Assembly: GCA_024644015.1 (NCBI GenBank)
Contig: JAHELV010000030.1
Location: 1 to 43,772, forward strand
Reading direction: 5' to 3'
Source of the DNA: Nitriliruptorales bacterium
Lineage (GTDB): Bacteria; Actinomycetota; Nitriliruptoria; Euzebyales; JAHELV01
DNA: 43,772 bases
The stretch's first letter is position 1; the number at the start of each line of letters is the position of its first letter. A program made the position numbers and the translations under genes. Below the pieces are notes generated by a model that saw only the letters and a list, made by a program, of their open reading frames with translations, searched no databases and was not told where the DNA came from. This document shows, in pieces, positions 15,670-26,976 of this stretch.

Positions 15670-16287
15670 ATGACGTCGCAGGATCATGCCGCGGACCAGG
15701 CGGAGGCAGGCGCACAGCGGCCCGAGGCGCGGGACACCGAGCATCGCGGACGTCCTGACCCGACGATCATCGATGTCTACGTCGAGATCCCGAAGGGCTC
15801 GCGCAACAAGTACGAGTGGGACACCGAGACGGGCCGTTTTCGACTCGACCGCAAGCTGTTCACGGCCGTCCAGTACCCAGGTGACTACGGCTTCGTGGCC
15901 GAGGCATGGGGCGAGGACGGCGACCCGCTCGACGCGCTGGTGATCCTCGGCGACCCGACCTTCCCCGGGTGCGTGATCTCAGCCCGGGTCGTCGGCGTGT
16001 TCTACATGGAAGACGACATGGGACGCGACACCAAGATCATCACGGTGCCCAGCAGGGACCCGGCGTGGGAGCACATCGACGACCTCGCCGACGTGCCTCG
16101 ACACCTGCTCGACGAGATCTCGCACTTCTTCTCCATCTACAAGGACCTGGAGCAGAAGACGGTCAAGGTCAACGGGTTCGGTTCGCGTGAGAACGCGCTC
16201 GACGAGCTCGCTGCCGACTTCGAGCGGTACCGCAACCTGAAGGACCCGCAGCCGATCATGCCCTGGACGCCGTACGCGCCGTCGTAG
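15670..16287 (+). CDS. ppa: inorganic pyrophosphatase (family I)
   Basis: A 205-aa soluble family I pyrophosphatase, hydrolysing pyrophosphate to two phosphates. The signature DGDPLD (D83, D85, D88) and the conserved EIPKGSRNKYEWD (residues 39-51), YPGDYGFV and KVNGF segments are all present. A roughly 30-residue polar N-terminal extension precedes the core. AAGGAG shortly before ATG 15670 sets the start. It ends 2 bp from the convergent hppD stop, leaving no room for a terminator. Confidence 0.96.
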   Translation: MTSQDHAADQAEAGAQRPEARDTEHRGRPDPTIIDVYVEIPKGSRNKYEWDTETGRFRLDRKLFTAVQYPGDYGFVAEAWGEDGDPLDALVILGDPTFPGCVISARVVGVFYMEDDMGRDTKIITVPSRDPAWEHIDDLADVPRHLLDEISHFFSIYKDLEQKTVKVNGFGSRENALDELAADFERYRNLKDPQPIMPWTPYAPS

Positions 16288-16289
16288 GC

Positions 16290-18099
<1,810 letters not shown>

Positions 18100-18106
18100 C
18101 GGGCAC

Positions 18107-18241
18107 TCAGCCGAACAGCAGCTGACCGAGCCCGACGCCGACCGTGGACAGCAGCAGGACCACGACCACGACGATGCCGACGATGCGATAGAAGCGCTGG
18201 CGCCGCCCCATGCGGCTGTGCGGGGAACCAGTTCTCGTCAT
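18107..18241 (-). CDS. small single-pass membrane protein, 44 aa
   Basis: A short frame from ATG 18241 to the stop at 18107: polar/basic N-terminus ending RMGRRQRFYR, then one hydrophobic segment (about residues 20-42; IVGIVVVVVLLLSTVGVGLG). GGAG five bases before the ATG is a good ribosome site. The positive-inside rule predicts a cytoplasmic N-terminus. It converges with the Lrp gene, whose stop is 7 bp away, and is divergent from the SLH/M15 gene. I recognise no family. Confidence 0.65.
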   Translation of the reverse strand: MTRTGSPHSRMGRRQRFYRIVGIVVVVVLLLSTVGVGLGQLLFG

Positions 18242-18370
18242 CGTTGCTCCATGCCGGGGCGCTCGCCGACCACGGTAGCGCGCCCCCACGGGCTTCCCGG
18301 CGTCCCAGGACCGTAACGCCCGGTGCTTCAGACTGCACGCCGTCGCCCGCGCCGTACCACCGCCATCGCT

Positions 18371-18385
18371 ATTACCGTCAGTAAT
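18371..18385. promoter_or_regulatory. ATTAC-N5-GTAAT dyad at the SLH/M15 gene start
   Basis: A perfect inverted repeat, ATTAC (18371-18375), CGTCA, GTAAT (18381-18385), covers the start codon ATG 18384. TATTAC (18370-18375) could be the -10 of a leaderless transcript starting at or near the ATG. A protein bound here would block both initiation steps. It is AT-rich against a GC-rich background. Confidence 0.45.
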
Positions 18386-19649
18386 GTTGACAATGCGAAC
18401 GAGCGTCAGCGTGCTCCTGTTGACGGCGCTCCTGCTCACCGGTGCGCCGTCGCTGGCTCGTGCCGCCGGCAACGGCTGTCCGGACCCGACCCGCCTGCCG
18501 GCGACGCCGTTCGCGGATCTGGTCAGTGGCACACACCGCTCCGCCGTCATCTGCGCCACCTGGTACGGCGTCGTGAACGGGACCACACGAAACAGCTTCG
18601 GTCCTCGTCAGGCGGTCCGGCGGGATCAGATGGCTGCCATCCTGGCACGCATGACCGTCGCCGCCGGCGTGCCGTTGCCGTCGGAACCCCCGCAGCCCTT
18701 CGTCGACGTGTCCGACAGCATCCACCGCGACGCCATCGCGCAGGTCGCTGCGCTCAACCTTGTCTCCGGTGGCGCCGGGCGCCGGTACCGGCCGGATGCG
18801 ACGCTCACCCGCGGCCAGGTGGCAACCCTGCTCGTGCGATTCGCCGAGCTTGTCGCAGTCGCGGTACCCGCGGCGCCCGACGCGTTCACGGACGACGACG
18901 GCACCGTCCACGAGGCGGCGATCAACCAGGCCGTCGCGCTGCGGCTGGCGCGAGGCCGACCCGACGGCAGGTTCGACCCCGGCGCGACGGTGCTCCGCGA
19001 ACAGGTCGCCAGCTTCCTTGCTCGGATGATCCGGGTCCTGGTGCACCGCGGCGCGATGAAGCAACGGCCGATCCCGTCATTCAGCTCACGCACGACCCCT
19101 GTACCGGACGAGATGCGCACGCAGATGACCGGAGCGTCGTGGGAGCCCGGCTGCCCTGTCGGTCTCGACGCGCTCGTACTGCTTCGGGTCACCCACTGGG
19201 ACTACGCGGCGAACCCCCGGCGCGGCCACCTGATCGTCGCGCGCGCTGTCGCGTCGGACGTCGCGGCGGTGATGCGCCGACTGTACGACGCGCGGTTCCA
19301 GATGAAGCGGATGCGGCCTGTCCACACCTACGACGGCGGCGAGTCCGCGTCACTCGACGACAACAACACGTCGGCGTTCAACTGCCGCGCCGTCACGGGT
19401 GGCGTGGCGTGGTCCGCCCACAGCTACGGCACGGCCATCGACATCAACCCCCGGCAGAACCCCTACGTCAACGGCACGACGGTCCTGCCTCCGGACGCCG
19501 GCCCGTGGGTACGCCGCAGGCCGGTCCGGCGCGGGATGGTCGTGCGCACCGGCCCGGTGGTCAGCGCGTTCGCCGGCATCGGGTGGTCGTGGGGTGGCGA
19601 CTACCGGTCGCTCAAGGACTACCAGCACTTCTCAGCCAGCGGCCGCTGA
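18384..19649 (+). CDS. secreted SLH-domain protein with M15 peptidase domain
   Basis: A 421-aa exported protein. It has a signal peptide (about 1-27, ending ARAAG), three SLH-like repeats (about 35-85, 105-150, 165-215) that anchor to secondary wall polymers, and a C-terminal peptidase M15C-type domain (about 270-421). The zinc site is visible as SAHSYGTAIDIN (His and Asp) and WSWGGDYRSLKDYQHFS (second His). M15 enzymes cut the peptidoglycan stem peptide, as D-Ala-D-Ala carboxypeptidases or L-Ala-D-Glu endopeptidases. I take ATG 18384, with its leaderless-type -10, though ATG 18393 is possible. The role is probably wall turnover at the cell surface. Confidence 0.88.
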   Translation: MLTMRTSVSVLLLTALLLTGAPSLARAAGNGCPDPTRLPATPFADLVSGTHRSAVICATWYGVVNGTTRNSFGPRQAVRRDQMAAILARMTVAAGVPLPSEPPQPFVDVSDSIHRDAIAQVAALNLVSGGAGRRYRPDATLTRGQVATLLVRFAELVAVAVPAAPDAFTDDDGTVHEAAINQAVALRLARGRPDGRFDPGATVLREQVASFLARMIRVLVHRGAMKQRPIPSFSSRTTPVPDEMRTQMTGASWEPGCPVGLDALVLLRVTHWDYAANPRRGHLIVARAVASDVAAVMRRLYDARFQMKRMRPVHTYDGGESASLDDNNTSAFNCRAVTGGVAWSAHSYGTAIDINPRQNPYVNGTTVLPPDAGPWVRRRPVRRGMVVRTGPVVSAFAGIGWSWGGDYRSLKDYQHFSASGR

Positions 19650-19668
19650 CCGTGCTGCCGTGCTCACG

Positions 19669-19690
19669 GGCGTCGCGTGCGCGGGACGCC
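19669..19690. terminator. possible hairpin between convergent genes
   Basis: GGCGTC (19669-19674) and GACGCC (19685-19690) form a 6-bp GC stem with a 10-nt loop in the 46-bp gap between the SLH/M15 gene and the convergent reductase. There is no T-run, so it is at best a weak bidirectional terminator. Confidence 0.3.
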
Positions 19691-19695
19691 GAGTG

Positions 19696-20664
19696 TCAGG
19701 TCATGATCTCGTCGATGCGTTCCAGCACATCGTCGTCGAGCTGGTCGAGCACGTCGAGCGCCCTCATGTTCTCGTGGACCTGCTCCGCGCGGCTCGCTCC
19801 CGTGATGACCGTCGACACGTTCGGGTTCGACGCGCACCACGCGATCGACAGCTGCGCGAGGGTGCAATCGAGCTCGTCGGCGACGTCGCGCAGCTCCCGG
19901 ACCTTGGCGTTGGCCTCCGGGTCGGTGACGAACTCCCGGAGCCACTCGTAGCCCTCCAGGGCCGCACGGCTGTCCTCGGGAACCCCGTCGATGTACTTGC
20001 CGGTGAGCAGACCCGACGCGAGCGGGCTCCATGTCGTCAGACCCAGCCCGATGTCCTCGTAGAGCCGCGCGTACTCGCGCTCGACCTTGTCACGGACGAC
20101 GAGGTTGTACTGCGGTTGCTCCATCAACGGCTTGTGCAGGTGGTGGCGGTCGGCGACGTCGTACGCGGCGCGGATGTCGTCGGCCGGCCACTCGGACGTC
20201 CCCCAGTAGTGCGCGTACCCGGCCGAGATGATGTCGCTCATCGCCCAGACCGTCTCCTCGACCGGCGTGTCGGGGTCGGGCCGGTGACAGTAGACGAGGT
20301 CGAGGTGCTCGAGCCCCAGCCGCTCCAGCGACGGCTCGATCGCCTCGAGCAGGTACTTGCGGTTCAGGGTGTTCGACGTGTTGACGCCACCGTGGATGCC
20401 CATCATGAACTTCGAGGAGATCACGTACGAGTGCCGCTCCCAGCCCAGGTCGGCGATGATGTCGCCCATGATCTGCTCCGACTTGCCACCGGCGTAGACC
20501 TCGGCGTTGTCGAAGAAGTTGACCCCGGCGTCGTAGGCGGCGGCCAGGCACTCTGCGCCGGTCTCGACGTCGAGCTGGTCGCCGAACGACACCCACGAGC
20601 CGAAGGACAGCACGCTGACCTTCAGCCCTGAGCGGCCGAGTCGGCGGTAGGTCATGTCAGTCAT
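19696..20664 (-). CDS. aldo/keto reductase
   Basis: A 322-aa NADPH-dependent aldo/keto reductase (TIM barrel). The catalytic tetrad is D52, Y57 ([12 protein letters not shown]), K85 (VISSKF) and H127 ([10 protein letters not shown]). The GKSEQIMG and late [15 protein letters not shown] (cofactor phosphate) motifs place it near the YghZ / potassium-channel beta-subunit branch, which reduces small aldehydes such as methylglyoxal. GAGGAG lies ten bases before ATG 20664; a second in-frame ATG is at 20655. No pathway partner is adjacent. Confidence 0.93.
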   Translation of the reverse strand: MTDMTYRRLGRSGLKVSVLSFGSWVSFGDQLDVETGAECLAAAYDAGVNFFDNAEVYAGGKSEQIMGDIIADLGWERHSYVISSKFMMGIHGGVNTSNTLNRKYLLEAIEPSLERLGLEHLDLVYCHRPDPDTPVEETVWAMSDIISAGYAHYWGTSEWPADDIRAAYDVADRHHLHKPLMEQPQYNLVVRDKVEREYARLYEDIGLGLTTWSPLASGLLTGKYIDGVPEDSRAALEGYEWLREFVTDPEANAKVRELRDVADELDCTLAQLSIAWCASNPNVSTVITGASRAEQVHENMRALDVLDQLDDDVLERIDEIMT

Positions 20665-20917
20665 GGCGGCAGTGCTCCTCGAGCCGTCGTGGGCGGTGGC
20701 AGGTCAGCATCGCGCGGTACAGGGACGACAAACGAAGACGCCCTGCCAGGCAGCGTGGCGCACCGCGGCGGGCGTCCACCCGCACAGCATACGACCCGGC
20801 CCTCGGTTCATACTGTGCCGGTCGCCAACTCCAGCTCAGCGGCGACCAAACGCACTGCGTCGGGATACCTAGGCACGGTGGTGCAATAGCGCATTGTTCA
20901 TAGGTATGCTGGCCCGC
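20665..20917. promoter_or_regulatory. divergent spacer with nested inverted repeats and leaderless promoter
   Basis: The 253-bp gap between the reductase and the HTH-TOBE gene. ATACCTA (20865-20871) and TAGGTAT (20901-20907) are a perfect 7-bp inverted repeat with a 29-bp centre, and inside it CAAT (20884-20887) and ATTG (20893-20896) form a second dyad. The right arm overlaps TATGCT (20905-20910), a -10 box seven bases before GTG 20918. This is where an autorepressor would sit. TATGCT also occurs leftward at 20787-20792 as a possible reductase -10. Confidence 0.55.
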
Positions 20918-21328
20918 GTGGACGACGCTGCGCACGACAACACGTTGAGGATCGGTCAGGCCGCCGTCCTGCTGGGCGTCAGCGTCGACACGATACGCCG
21001 GTGGGAGGAAGCCGGCGCCATCGAGGTGCTGCGCAGCAGCGGCGGCCAGCGCCTGGTCACGCTGCGAGAGGTGCGACGCCTGCTCGCCGAGCGTCCACGC
21101 ACGCAGCGGCGTGTCTCGGCCTCGTCAGCGCGCAACCAGTTCGACGCGCTCGTCACGAACGTCGTGCGCGGTACGGCCGCGGCGAGCATCGAGATGCAGG
21201 CAGGCCCGTATCGACTCGTGGCGCTGACGACGGCTGAGAGCGTGGACGACCTCGACCTCGCTCCCGGCCGCCCGGTCGTGGCCTCGGTCAAGGCGACGAA
21301 CGTCGTCATCGGCCTTCCAGAGGACTGA
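20918..21328 (+). CDS. HTH-TOBE molybdate-responsive regulator
   Basis: A 136-aa fusion of a MerR/excisionase-type HTH (about residues 9-52; RIGQAAVLLGVSVDTIRRWE) and a TOBE/Mop domain (about 68-133; SARNQFDALVTNVVRG start). TOBE domains bind molybdate or tungstate. The gene lies one base before modA, so it is the likely ModE-equivalent controlling modABC. GTG 20918 is chosen because TATGCT sits seven bases upstream; ATG 20906 and TTG 20894 are in frame but overlap that box. Regulatory direction is inferred. Confidence 0.85.
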   Translation: MDDAAHDNTLRIGQAAVLLGVSVDTIRRWEEAGAIEVLRSSGGQRLVTLREVRRLLAERPRTQRRVSASSARNQFDALVTNVVRGTAAASIEMQAGPYRLVALTTAESVDDLDLAPGRPVVASVKATNVVIGLPED

Positions 21329-21329
21329 C

Positions 21330-22109
21330 GTGCCACGACTGCGACTCACCGCGCTCGCGGGCGTGCTGATCGTCCTCGCAGCGTGCGCCTCGGCCGAGGA
21401 GTCCGACGGCGCCACGTCGCCACAGGACACCCTGGCCGGCGACGTGACCGTGTTCGCCGCCGCGTCGCTGACCGACGCGCTGACCGAGATCGGTAGCGAG
21501 GTCGAACGCATGTACGCCGGAGTCACCGTCACGTTCAACTTCGCCGGCAGCCAGCAGCTGGCGACCCAGATCGTCGAGGGCGCACCGGCCGACGTGTTCG
21601 CATCAGCGAACCTGGCGCAGATGGACGTCGTCGCCGACGCCGGCCTGGTGGCCGGACACCCCGTGATGTTCGCACGCAATCGCCTGCAGATCGTGGTCGA
21701 GCCGGGCAACCCGCGACGGATCGCGACGCTGCGCGACCTGCAACGCGACGGCGTGACGGTCGTGCTCGCCGCCCCACAGGTCCCCGCGGGCCGGTACGCA
21801 CGTGCCGCGCTCGACCGGGCGGGCATCGCGTTGTCGCCCGTGTCATTGGAGACCGATGTGCGCGCGGTCCTGTCCAAGATCGCCCTGGGTGAGGCCGACG
21901 CGGGCATCGTGTACGCCAGTGACGTCGCGGCGGCCGGTGACCGCGTCACCGGCGTGGAGATCCCCGACGCCGCGAACGTGGTCGCCACCAATCCCATCGC
22001 GGCGCTCGCTGCGGCGCCCAACGCCGAGGCCGCACAGGCGTTCGTCGCCGCGGTGCGATCCGAGGCCGGACGTGCAGCGCTGGCGCGCGCGGGGTTCGAG
22101 CTGCCATGA
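21330..22109 (+). CDS. modA: molybdate ABC transporter substrate-binding lipoprotein
   Basis: A 259-aa binding lipoprotein with lipobox LAAC (Cys19). The ModA fold is clear from TVFAAASLTDALTEIG (oxyanion-binding Ser), FNFAGSQQLATQI, GAPADVFASANLAQM and the late GEADAGIVYASDV. It captures molybdate (or tungstate) outside the cell for ModBC. GTG 21330 follows the regulator stop by one base and its stop overlaps modB by 4 bp. Confidence 0.95.
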   Translation: MPRLRLTALAGVLIVLAACASAEESDGATSPQDTLAGDVTVFAAASLTDALTEIGSEVERMYAGVTVTFNFAGSQQLATQIVEGAPADVFASANLAQMDVVADAGLVAGHPVMFARNRLQIVVEPGNPRRIATLRDLQRDGVTVVLAAPQVPAGRYARAALDRAGIALSPVSLETDVRAVLSKIALGEADAGIVYASDVAAAGDRVTGVEIPDAANVVATNPIAALAAAPNAEAAQAFVAAVRSEAGRAALARAGFELP

Positions 22110-22909
22110 GCTCGCCGACACGCCCGACCGGCACGACCGCGCCGCGCGGCATCGCCCTCCTGGGCGTGCTGGCGGTGGTGTTTCTGACGCTGCCGCTGAT
22201 CGGTCTGGCCTCGCGCACGCCGTGGACCCAGCTCGCCACATTGCTGCGTGACCCGGTCGTGATCCAGACGCTGCGGCTGTCGCTGATCGCGTCGCTGTCG
22301 GCACTGTTGCTGTCGACGGTGCTGGGTGTGCCGCTCGCATGGCTGCTCGCGCGATCCCACTTCCCCGGACGGCGGCTGGTGCGGGCACTCGCCGTGCTGC
22401 CCATGGTGCTCCCACCGGTCGTCGGTGGCGTCGCGCTGCTGCTGGCATTCGGGCGTCGGGGCCTGTTCGGTCAGCTGCTGTTCGACGCCACCGGCTTGTC
22501 GTTGCCGTTCTCGACCGCCGGAGTGATCGTCGCCGAGACGTTCGTGGCGATGCCCTTCCTGGTCGTCACCGTGGAGTCGGGGCTGCGGTCGCTCGACCGC
22601 GGGTACGAGGAGGCGGCGGCGACGCTCGGTGCGACGCGGTGGACGATCATTCGAACGGTGACTCTTCCCCTCATCGCGCCCTCGCTCGCCGGCGGCATGG
22701 CGCTGTGCTGGGCCCGCGCGCTCGGCGAGTTCGGGGCCACGATCAGCTTCGCCGGCAACCTCCCGGGACGGACGCAGACGATGCCGCTGGCGGTCTACCT
22801 GGAGCTCGAGTCCAATCCCTCCGCCGCGTATCTGCTGAGCTTCGTGCTGCTCGCGATCTCGATCGCGGTGCTGGTCGGCATGCGCGACCGGTACCTGGGA
22901 CAGCCATGA
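22106..22909 (+). CDS. modB: molybdate ABC transporter permease
   Basis: A 267-aa inner-membrane permease with about six hydrophobic segments. It has the EAA-loop sequence EEAAATLGATRWTIIRTVTLP (about 171-191) and the ModB-type SFAGNLPGRTQTMPLAVY near the C-terminus. ATG 22106 overlaps the modA stop as ATGA. It forms the channel for molybdate with ModC. Confidence 0.95.
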   Translation: MSSPTRPTGTTAPRGIALLGVLAVVFLTLPLIGLASRTPWTQLATLLRDPVVIQTLRLSLIASLSALLLSTVLGVPLAWLLARSHFPGRRLVRALAVLPMVLPPVVGGVALLLAFGRRGLFGQLLFDATGLSLPFSTAGVIVAETFVAMPFLVVTVESGLRSLDRGYEEAAATLGATRWTIIRTVTLPLIAPSLAGGMALCWARALGEFGATISFAGNLPGRTQTMPLAVYLELESNPSAAYLLSFVLLAISIAVLVGMRDRYLGQP

Positions 22910-22940
22910 CCTCAAGCAGCGACAGCGGTAGGTCACGTGC

Positions 22941-23990
22941 ATGAGCCTGCACGTCGATGTCCGCCTGCGTCGGGGTGGCTTCGCGCTGGACGTCGCGCTG
23001 GACGCCGGCGACGAGACGGTTGCGGTCGTGGGGCCCAACGGTGCCGGAAAGTCGACGCTCCTGCGCTGCATCTCGGGTCTGGCAACCCCCGACGATGGCA
23101 GGATCACCCTGGACGGCCGAGTCCTCGACGATCGCGAGCGCGGCATTCACACACCACCGGAGCACCGCAGGATCGGCGTCGTGTTCCAGGACTACCTGCT
23201 GTTTCCCCACCGCAGTGCGCTGGACAACGTGGCGTTCGGGCTGCGCGCCGGCGGCCATCGTGGCCGCGCCGCCCGCCGCCGCGCCGCCGACTGGCTGAGC
23301 CGCGTGGGGCTGGCGGACCAGGCCGCGTTGCGTCCGGCGCACCTGTCGGGCGGCCAGGCACAGCGGGTCGCTCTCGCACGCGCGCTCGCGATCGACCCCG
23401 ACGCGCTGCTGCTCGACGAGCCGCTTGCCGCACTGGACGTCGACGCTCGACAGGACATCCGCCGGCGGCTGCGCGAGCGGCTGCGCGGGTTCCGGGGGCC
23501 CACCCTGCTGGTAACCCACGATCCCATCGAGGCCGCCACACTGGCCGACCGACTGGTCGTGCTCGAACGCGGCCACATCACCCAGCAGGGCACGATCGAC
23601 GATGTGACGAGGCGGCCCCGCTCCGCGTGGGCGGCGCAACTGGCCGGCGTCAACCTGTACGAGGGCAGCGCCGCCGACGGACGGGTGACGCTGCACGGCG
23701 GCGGTCAGATCACTGCGGCGGGCGTGGCCGACGGCGCGGTGTTCGTTGCGATCCCGCCCAGCGCGGTCGCGCTGTTCCGCCAACGCCCATCGGGAACGCC
23801 GCGCAACGTGTGGGCGGGCCGTGTGGACGGGTTCGACCGCTTCGGCGATCGCGTGCGCGTGCACCTGGCGGGGACGCCTGCCGTCACCGCCGAGATCACC
23901 CCGGCCGCGGCTGCGGAGCTCGATCTGGCCGGCGGCGGTGCTGTCCATGCGGCCGTCAAGGCCACCGAGGTCACGACCTATCCGCGCTGA
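22941..23990 (+). CDS. modC: molybdate ABC transporter ATP-binding protein
   Basis: A 349-aa ATPase with Walker A GPNGAGKST (30-38), Q-loop VFQDYLLFPH, signature LSGGQAQR, Walker B ALLLDEPLAALD, H-loop VTHDP and a C-terminal TOBE domain (about 285-347) that can bind molybdate and inhibit transport. It follows modB by 31 bp, with an AGG-type ribosome site. The stop lies in a TGATCA palindrome, as does that of the convergent SRPBCC gene, but without a hairpin. Confidence 0.95.
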   Translation: MSLHVDVRLRRGGFALDVALDAGDETVAVVGPNGAGKSTLLRCISGLATPDDGRITLDGRVLDDRERGIHTPPEHRRIGVVFQDYLLFPHRSALDNVAFGLRAGGHRGRAARRRAADWLSRVGLADQAALRPAHLSGGQAQRVALARALAIDPDALLLDEPLAALDVDARQDIRRRLRERLRGFRGPTLLVTHDPIEAATLADRLVVLERGHITQQGTIDDVTRRPRSAWAAQLAGVNLYEGSAADGRVTLHGGGQITAAGVADGAVFVAIPPSAVALFRQRPSGTPRNVWAGRVDGFDRFGDRVRVHLAGTPAVTAEITPAAAAELDLAGGGAVHAAVKATEVTTYPR

Positions 23991-24065
23991 TCACAGGGCA
24001 CCGGCGCGGTCACCGTCGCAGCGACGAGCGGGTCGCCGCCCGGACCGCCAGGGACCGCCGCCTGA

Positions 24066-24602
24066 TCAGTCGGACGATCGCGCCGCCGCCTCCGCGAGTC
24101 CGGCGATGCCGTCGACCACCGTCTGCATGTTGCGGCGCAGATCACGCAAGCGCCAGCCGATCAGCGCGTCCCGCTCGTGCGGCCGTTCCCCGATGACTGC
24201 GGTCAGGCCCGACGGCCCCGGCCCGAGCACGACCTCGAACCGGATGCGCGTGCCGGCTTTGCTCTGGGTGACCAGGAACCGCCACGTCGAGTTCGGTCTG
24301 TCGGGGTCGGACACCACCCACGCATAACGCGACGGCTCGTCGCACTCGATCACCTGAGACGTCGTGTGCCAGGCGCCCATGTAGTCGTTGCGGTTGTGAC
24401 CGCGGAAGCGCGCGCCGACCCGCGGCCCCCGCGCACCGTCGAGCCACTCGCCACCTCGATACTCGCTGCTGAACCTGGCAGGTACGTCGATGTCGGTGAT
24501 GAGCGGCCACACGTGCCTGGGCTCGGCGGCGATCAGCCGCTCGACGGCGGTCGACGGGCGCTGCCCGTCGTACGCGTCGCGATCCTGCGTGTCGTCAACC
24601 AC
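24066..24602 (-). CDS. SRPBCC (START-like) family protein
   Basis: A 178-aa protein with a polyketide-cyclase/dehydrase-type SRPBCC fold: AAEPRHVWPLITDIDVPARF at the N-terminus, central strands around GARFRGHN and TTSQVIECDEPSRYAWVV, and a long C-terminal helix (NMQTVVDGIAGLAEAA). The fold forms a hydrophobic pocket for lipid-like ligands, but the ligand and role are unknown. It is convergent with modC and divergent from a GNAT gene. Confidence 0.82.
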   Translation of the reverse strand: MVDDTQDRDAYDGQRPSTAVERLIAAEPRHVWPLITDIDVPARFSSEYRGGEWLDGARGPRVGARFRGHNRNDYMGAWHTTSQVIECDEPSRYAWVVSDPDRPNSTWRFLVTQSKAGTRIRFEVVLGPGPSGLTAVIGERPHERDALIGWRLRDLRRNMQTVVDGIAGLAEAAARSSD

Positions 24603-24845
24603 ACGCGTGGTCGCGGTCGCTGGGCCGCCGGCCCGCGCGCCCCACGGACGGCGGAGGCAGCGCGATCGTCGCGAGCGTCATGGCGTGGGCCTTCCTCGGG
24701 TCGCAGGCCGGTTGTGCCATTGTCAGCCGTCGGCGGCCGCTCGACAACGAGAGGGCAACCCGTGCGGCACATCCGTGCAGACGCCGGCCGCGACGACCGT
24801 TGCAGCGACGTTGCAGGTGTCGCTCGTCGCGTGGATCATGACGGC
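24603..24845. other. divergent spacer, little definite
   Basis: A 243-bp gap between the SRPBCC and GNAT genes. TTGCAG followed after 17 bp by GATCAT, six bases before ATG 24846, could be a leaderless-type promoter for the GNAT gene. I see no RNA gene or strong dyad here. Confidence 0.3.
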
Positions 24846-25301
24846 ATGACCATGGTGGTGCGCGACATCGCGTACGACGATCCGATCGCTGCCGCGTTGA
24901 TCGCCGAGGTGCAGCAGGAGTACGTCAGCAGGTACGGCGGCCCCGACGGCACGCCACTGCGCGTCGACGAGTTCGCGCCGCCCCACGGGGCGTTCGTGAT
25001 CGTCGCGATCGACCAGGTGGCGATCGGATGTGGCGGGCTGCGCCGATACGACGACGTCAGCGGCGAGATCAAGCGCATGTTCGTCCGCCGTGCGCACCGG
25101 CGCACCGGCCTCGGGCGCCGCCTGCTCCACGCGCTCGAGGACCGCGCCCGCCAGCTCGGGTACCGGCGCGTGATCCTCGAGACCGGGACCGCTCAGCCCG
25201 AGGCGATGTCGCTCTATGACAGCGAGGGCTTCGTTCCCATCGGGGCCTACGGGCACCACCGCTGCTCGCCGTTGTCGCGCTCGTTCGCCAAGGATCTGTA
25301 G
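24846..25301 (+). CDS. GNAT-family N-acetyltransferase
   Basis: A 151-aa single-domain acetyltransferase. The acetyl-CoA site is visible as [20 protein letters not shown] (about residues 77-96), with a later [20 protein letters not shown]. Length and motifs are typical of small-molecule or antibiotic-type GNATs; the substrate is unknown. The start at ATG 24846 fits the family's usual N-terminus. Confidence 0.85.
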   Translation: MTMVVRDIAYDDPIAAALIAEVQQEYVSRYGGPDGTPLRVDEFAPPHGAFVIVAIDQVAIGCGGLRRYDDVSGEIKRMFVRRAHRRTGLGRRLLHALEDRARQLGYRRVILETGTAQPEAMSLYDSEGFVPIGAYGHHRCSPLSRSFAKDL

Positions 25302-25363
25302 GCCGTGCCTCCCGAACCGGTCATGGACCGCTGGATGGTCGGCTCGGCGTAGGCTGTCAGCCC

Positions 25364-26976
25364 ATGCGTGCCGGAACCGTCCTGTCATCCACCGCGGACA
25401 CCGGGTCCGAGCGCTTCGCGGCGTACGCGACGGCGCACCGCGCGCTGGTCGACGACCTGCGCGCGCAACTCGCGATCGTCAGAGATGGCGGAGGTGAGCG
25501 CGCACGCGCCCGTCACGTCGAACGTGGCAAGCTGCTGCCGCGCGACCGGATCGACGGGCTCGTCGACACCGGAACGCCGTTCCTCGAGCTGTCGCCGCTC
25601 GCGGCCCACCAGATGTACGACGGCGATGCCCCGGCGGCGGGCCTGATCACCGGCGTCGGCCGCGTGGCCGGCCGCGAGGTCGTCATCGTCGCGAACGACG
25701 CGACGGTCAAGGGCGGCACGTACTACCCCATGACCGTCAAGAAGCATCTGCGCGCGCAGCAGATCGCGCTGGACAACAGGCTGCCGTGCATCTACCTGGT
25801 CGACTCGGGCGGTGCGTACCTGCCACTGCAGGACCGCGTGTTCCCCGACCGGGACCACTTCGGGCGGATCTTCTACAACCAGGCCGTCCTGTCCAAGGCC
25901 GGCGTCCCCCAGATCGCGGCCGTGCTGGGGAGCTGCACCGCCGGCGGCGCCTACGTCCCGGCGATGAGTGACGAGACGGTCATCGTGCGCGAGCAGGGCA
26001 CGATCTTCCTCGGGGGTCCGCCGCTGGTGAAGGCCGCGACCGGGGAACAGGTGTCGGCCGAGGAACTCGGCGGCGGTGACCTGCATGCTCGTGAGTCCGG
26101 CGTCGTGGACCATCTCGCCAACGACGACGCCCACGCGCTGGCCATCGTCAGATCGATCATCGCCACCCTGCCCCCGCGACCGGACCCGCCGTGGCGGATG
26201 ACCGGGACCGAGCAGCCCGCCGTGGACCCCGCCGGCCTGTTGGGCGTGGTCCCGCCGGACAACCGGACGCAGTACGACGTCCGCGAGGTGATCGCCCGCA
26301 TCGTCGACGCGAGCCGCTTCCACGAGTTCAAGGCCGAGTACGGCACGACGCTGGTGTGTGGCTTCGCGCGGATCCACGGACACCCGGTCGGGATCGTCGC
26401 CAACAACGGCATCCTGTTCAGCGAGTCGGCGCTCAAGGGCACGCACTTCATCGAGCTCTGCGACCAGCGCGGCATCCCACTGGTGTTCCTCCAGAACATC
26501 ACCGGCTTCATGGTCGGGCGCCGGTACGAGGCCGGCGGCATCGCCAAGGACGGTGCCAAGATGGTGATGGCGGTCGCCTGCACGCGCGTCCCCAAGCTGA
26601 CCGTGATCATCGGCGGATCGTTCGGCGCCGGCAACTACGCGATGGCCGGCCGGGCATACGCGCCGCGCTTCCTGTGGATGTGGCCCAACGCACGCATCTC
26701 GGTGATGGGCGGAGAGCAGGCGGCCACGGTGCTGGCGACGATCCGCCGCGACCGCACCGAGGCGGACGGCGAGCAGTGGCCCGACACCGAGGAGCAGGCG
26801 TTCAAGGACCCGATCCGCGAACAGTACGAGACGCAGGGCCACCCGTACTACGCGACGGCCCGGCTGTGGGACGACGGCGTGATCGACCCACGCGACACCC
26901 GCATGGTCCTGGGTCTGGGCCTGTCGACCTGCGCGAACGCGCCGCTGGACCCGGCGGGCTTCGGCGTGTTCCGGAT

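Noticed and set aside
23987-24070. TGATCA motifs at both convergent stops of modC and the SRPBCC gene as a terminator
   Set aside because: The two palindromes are each self-complementary and 70 bp apart, with no stable stem or T-run between them.
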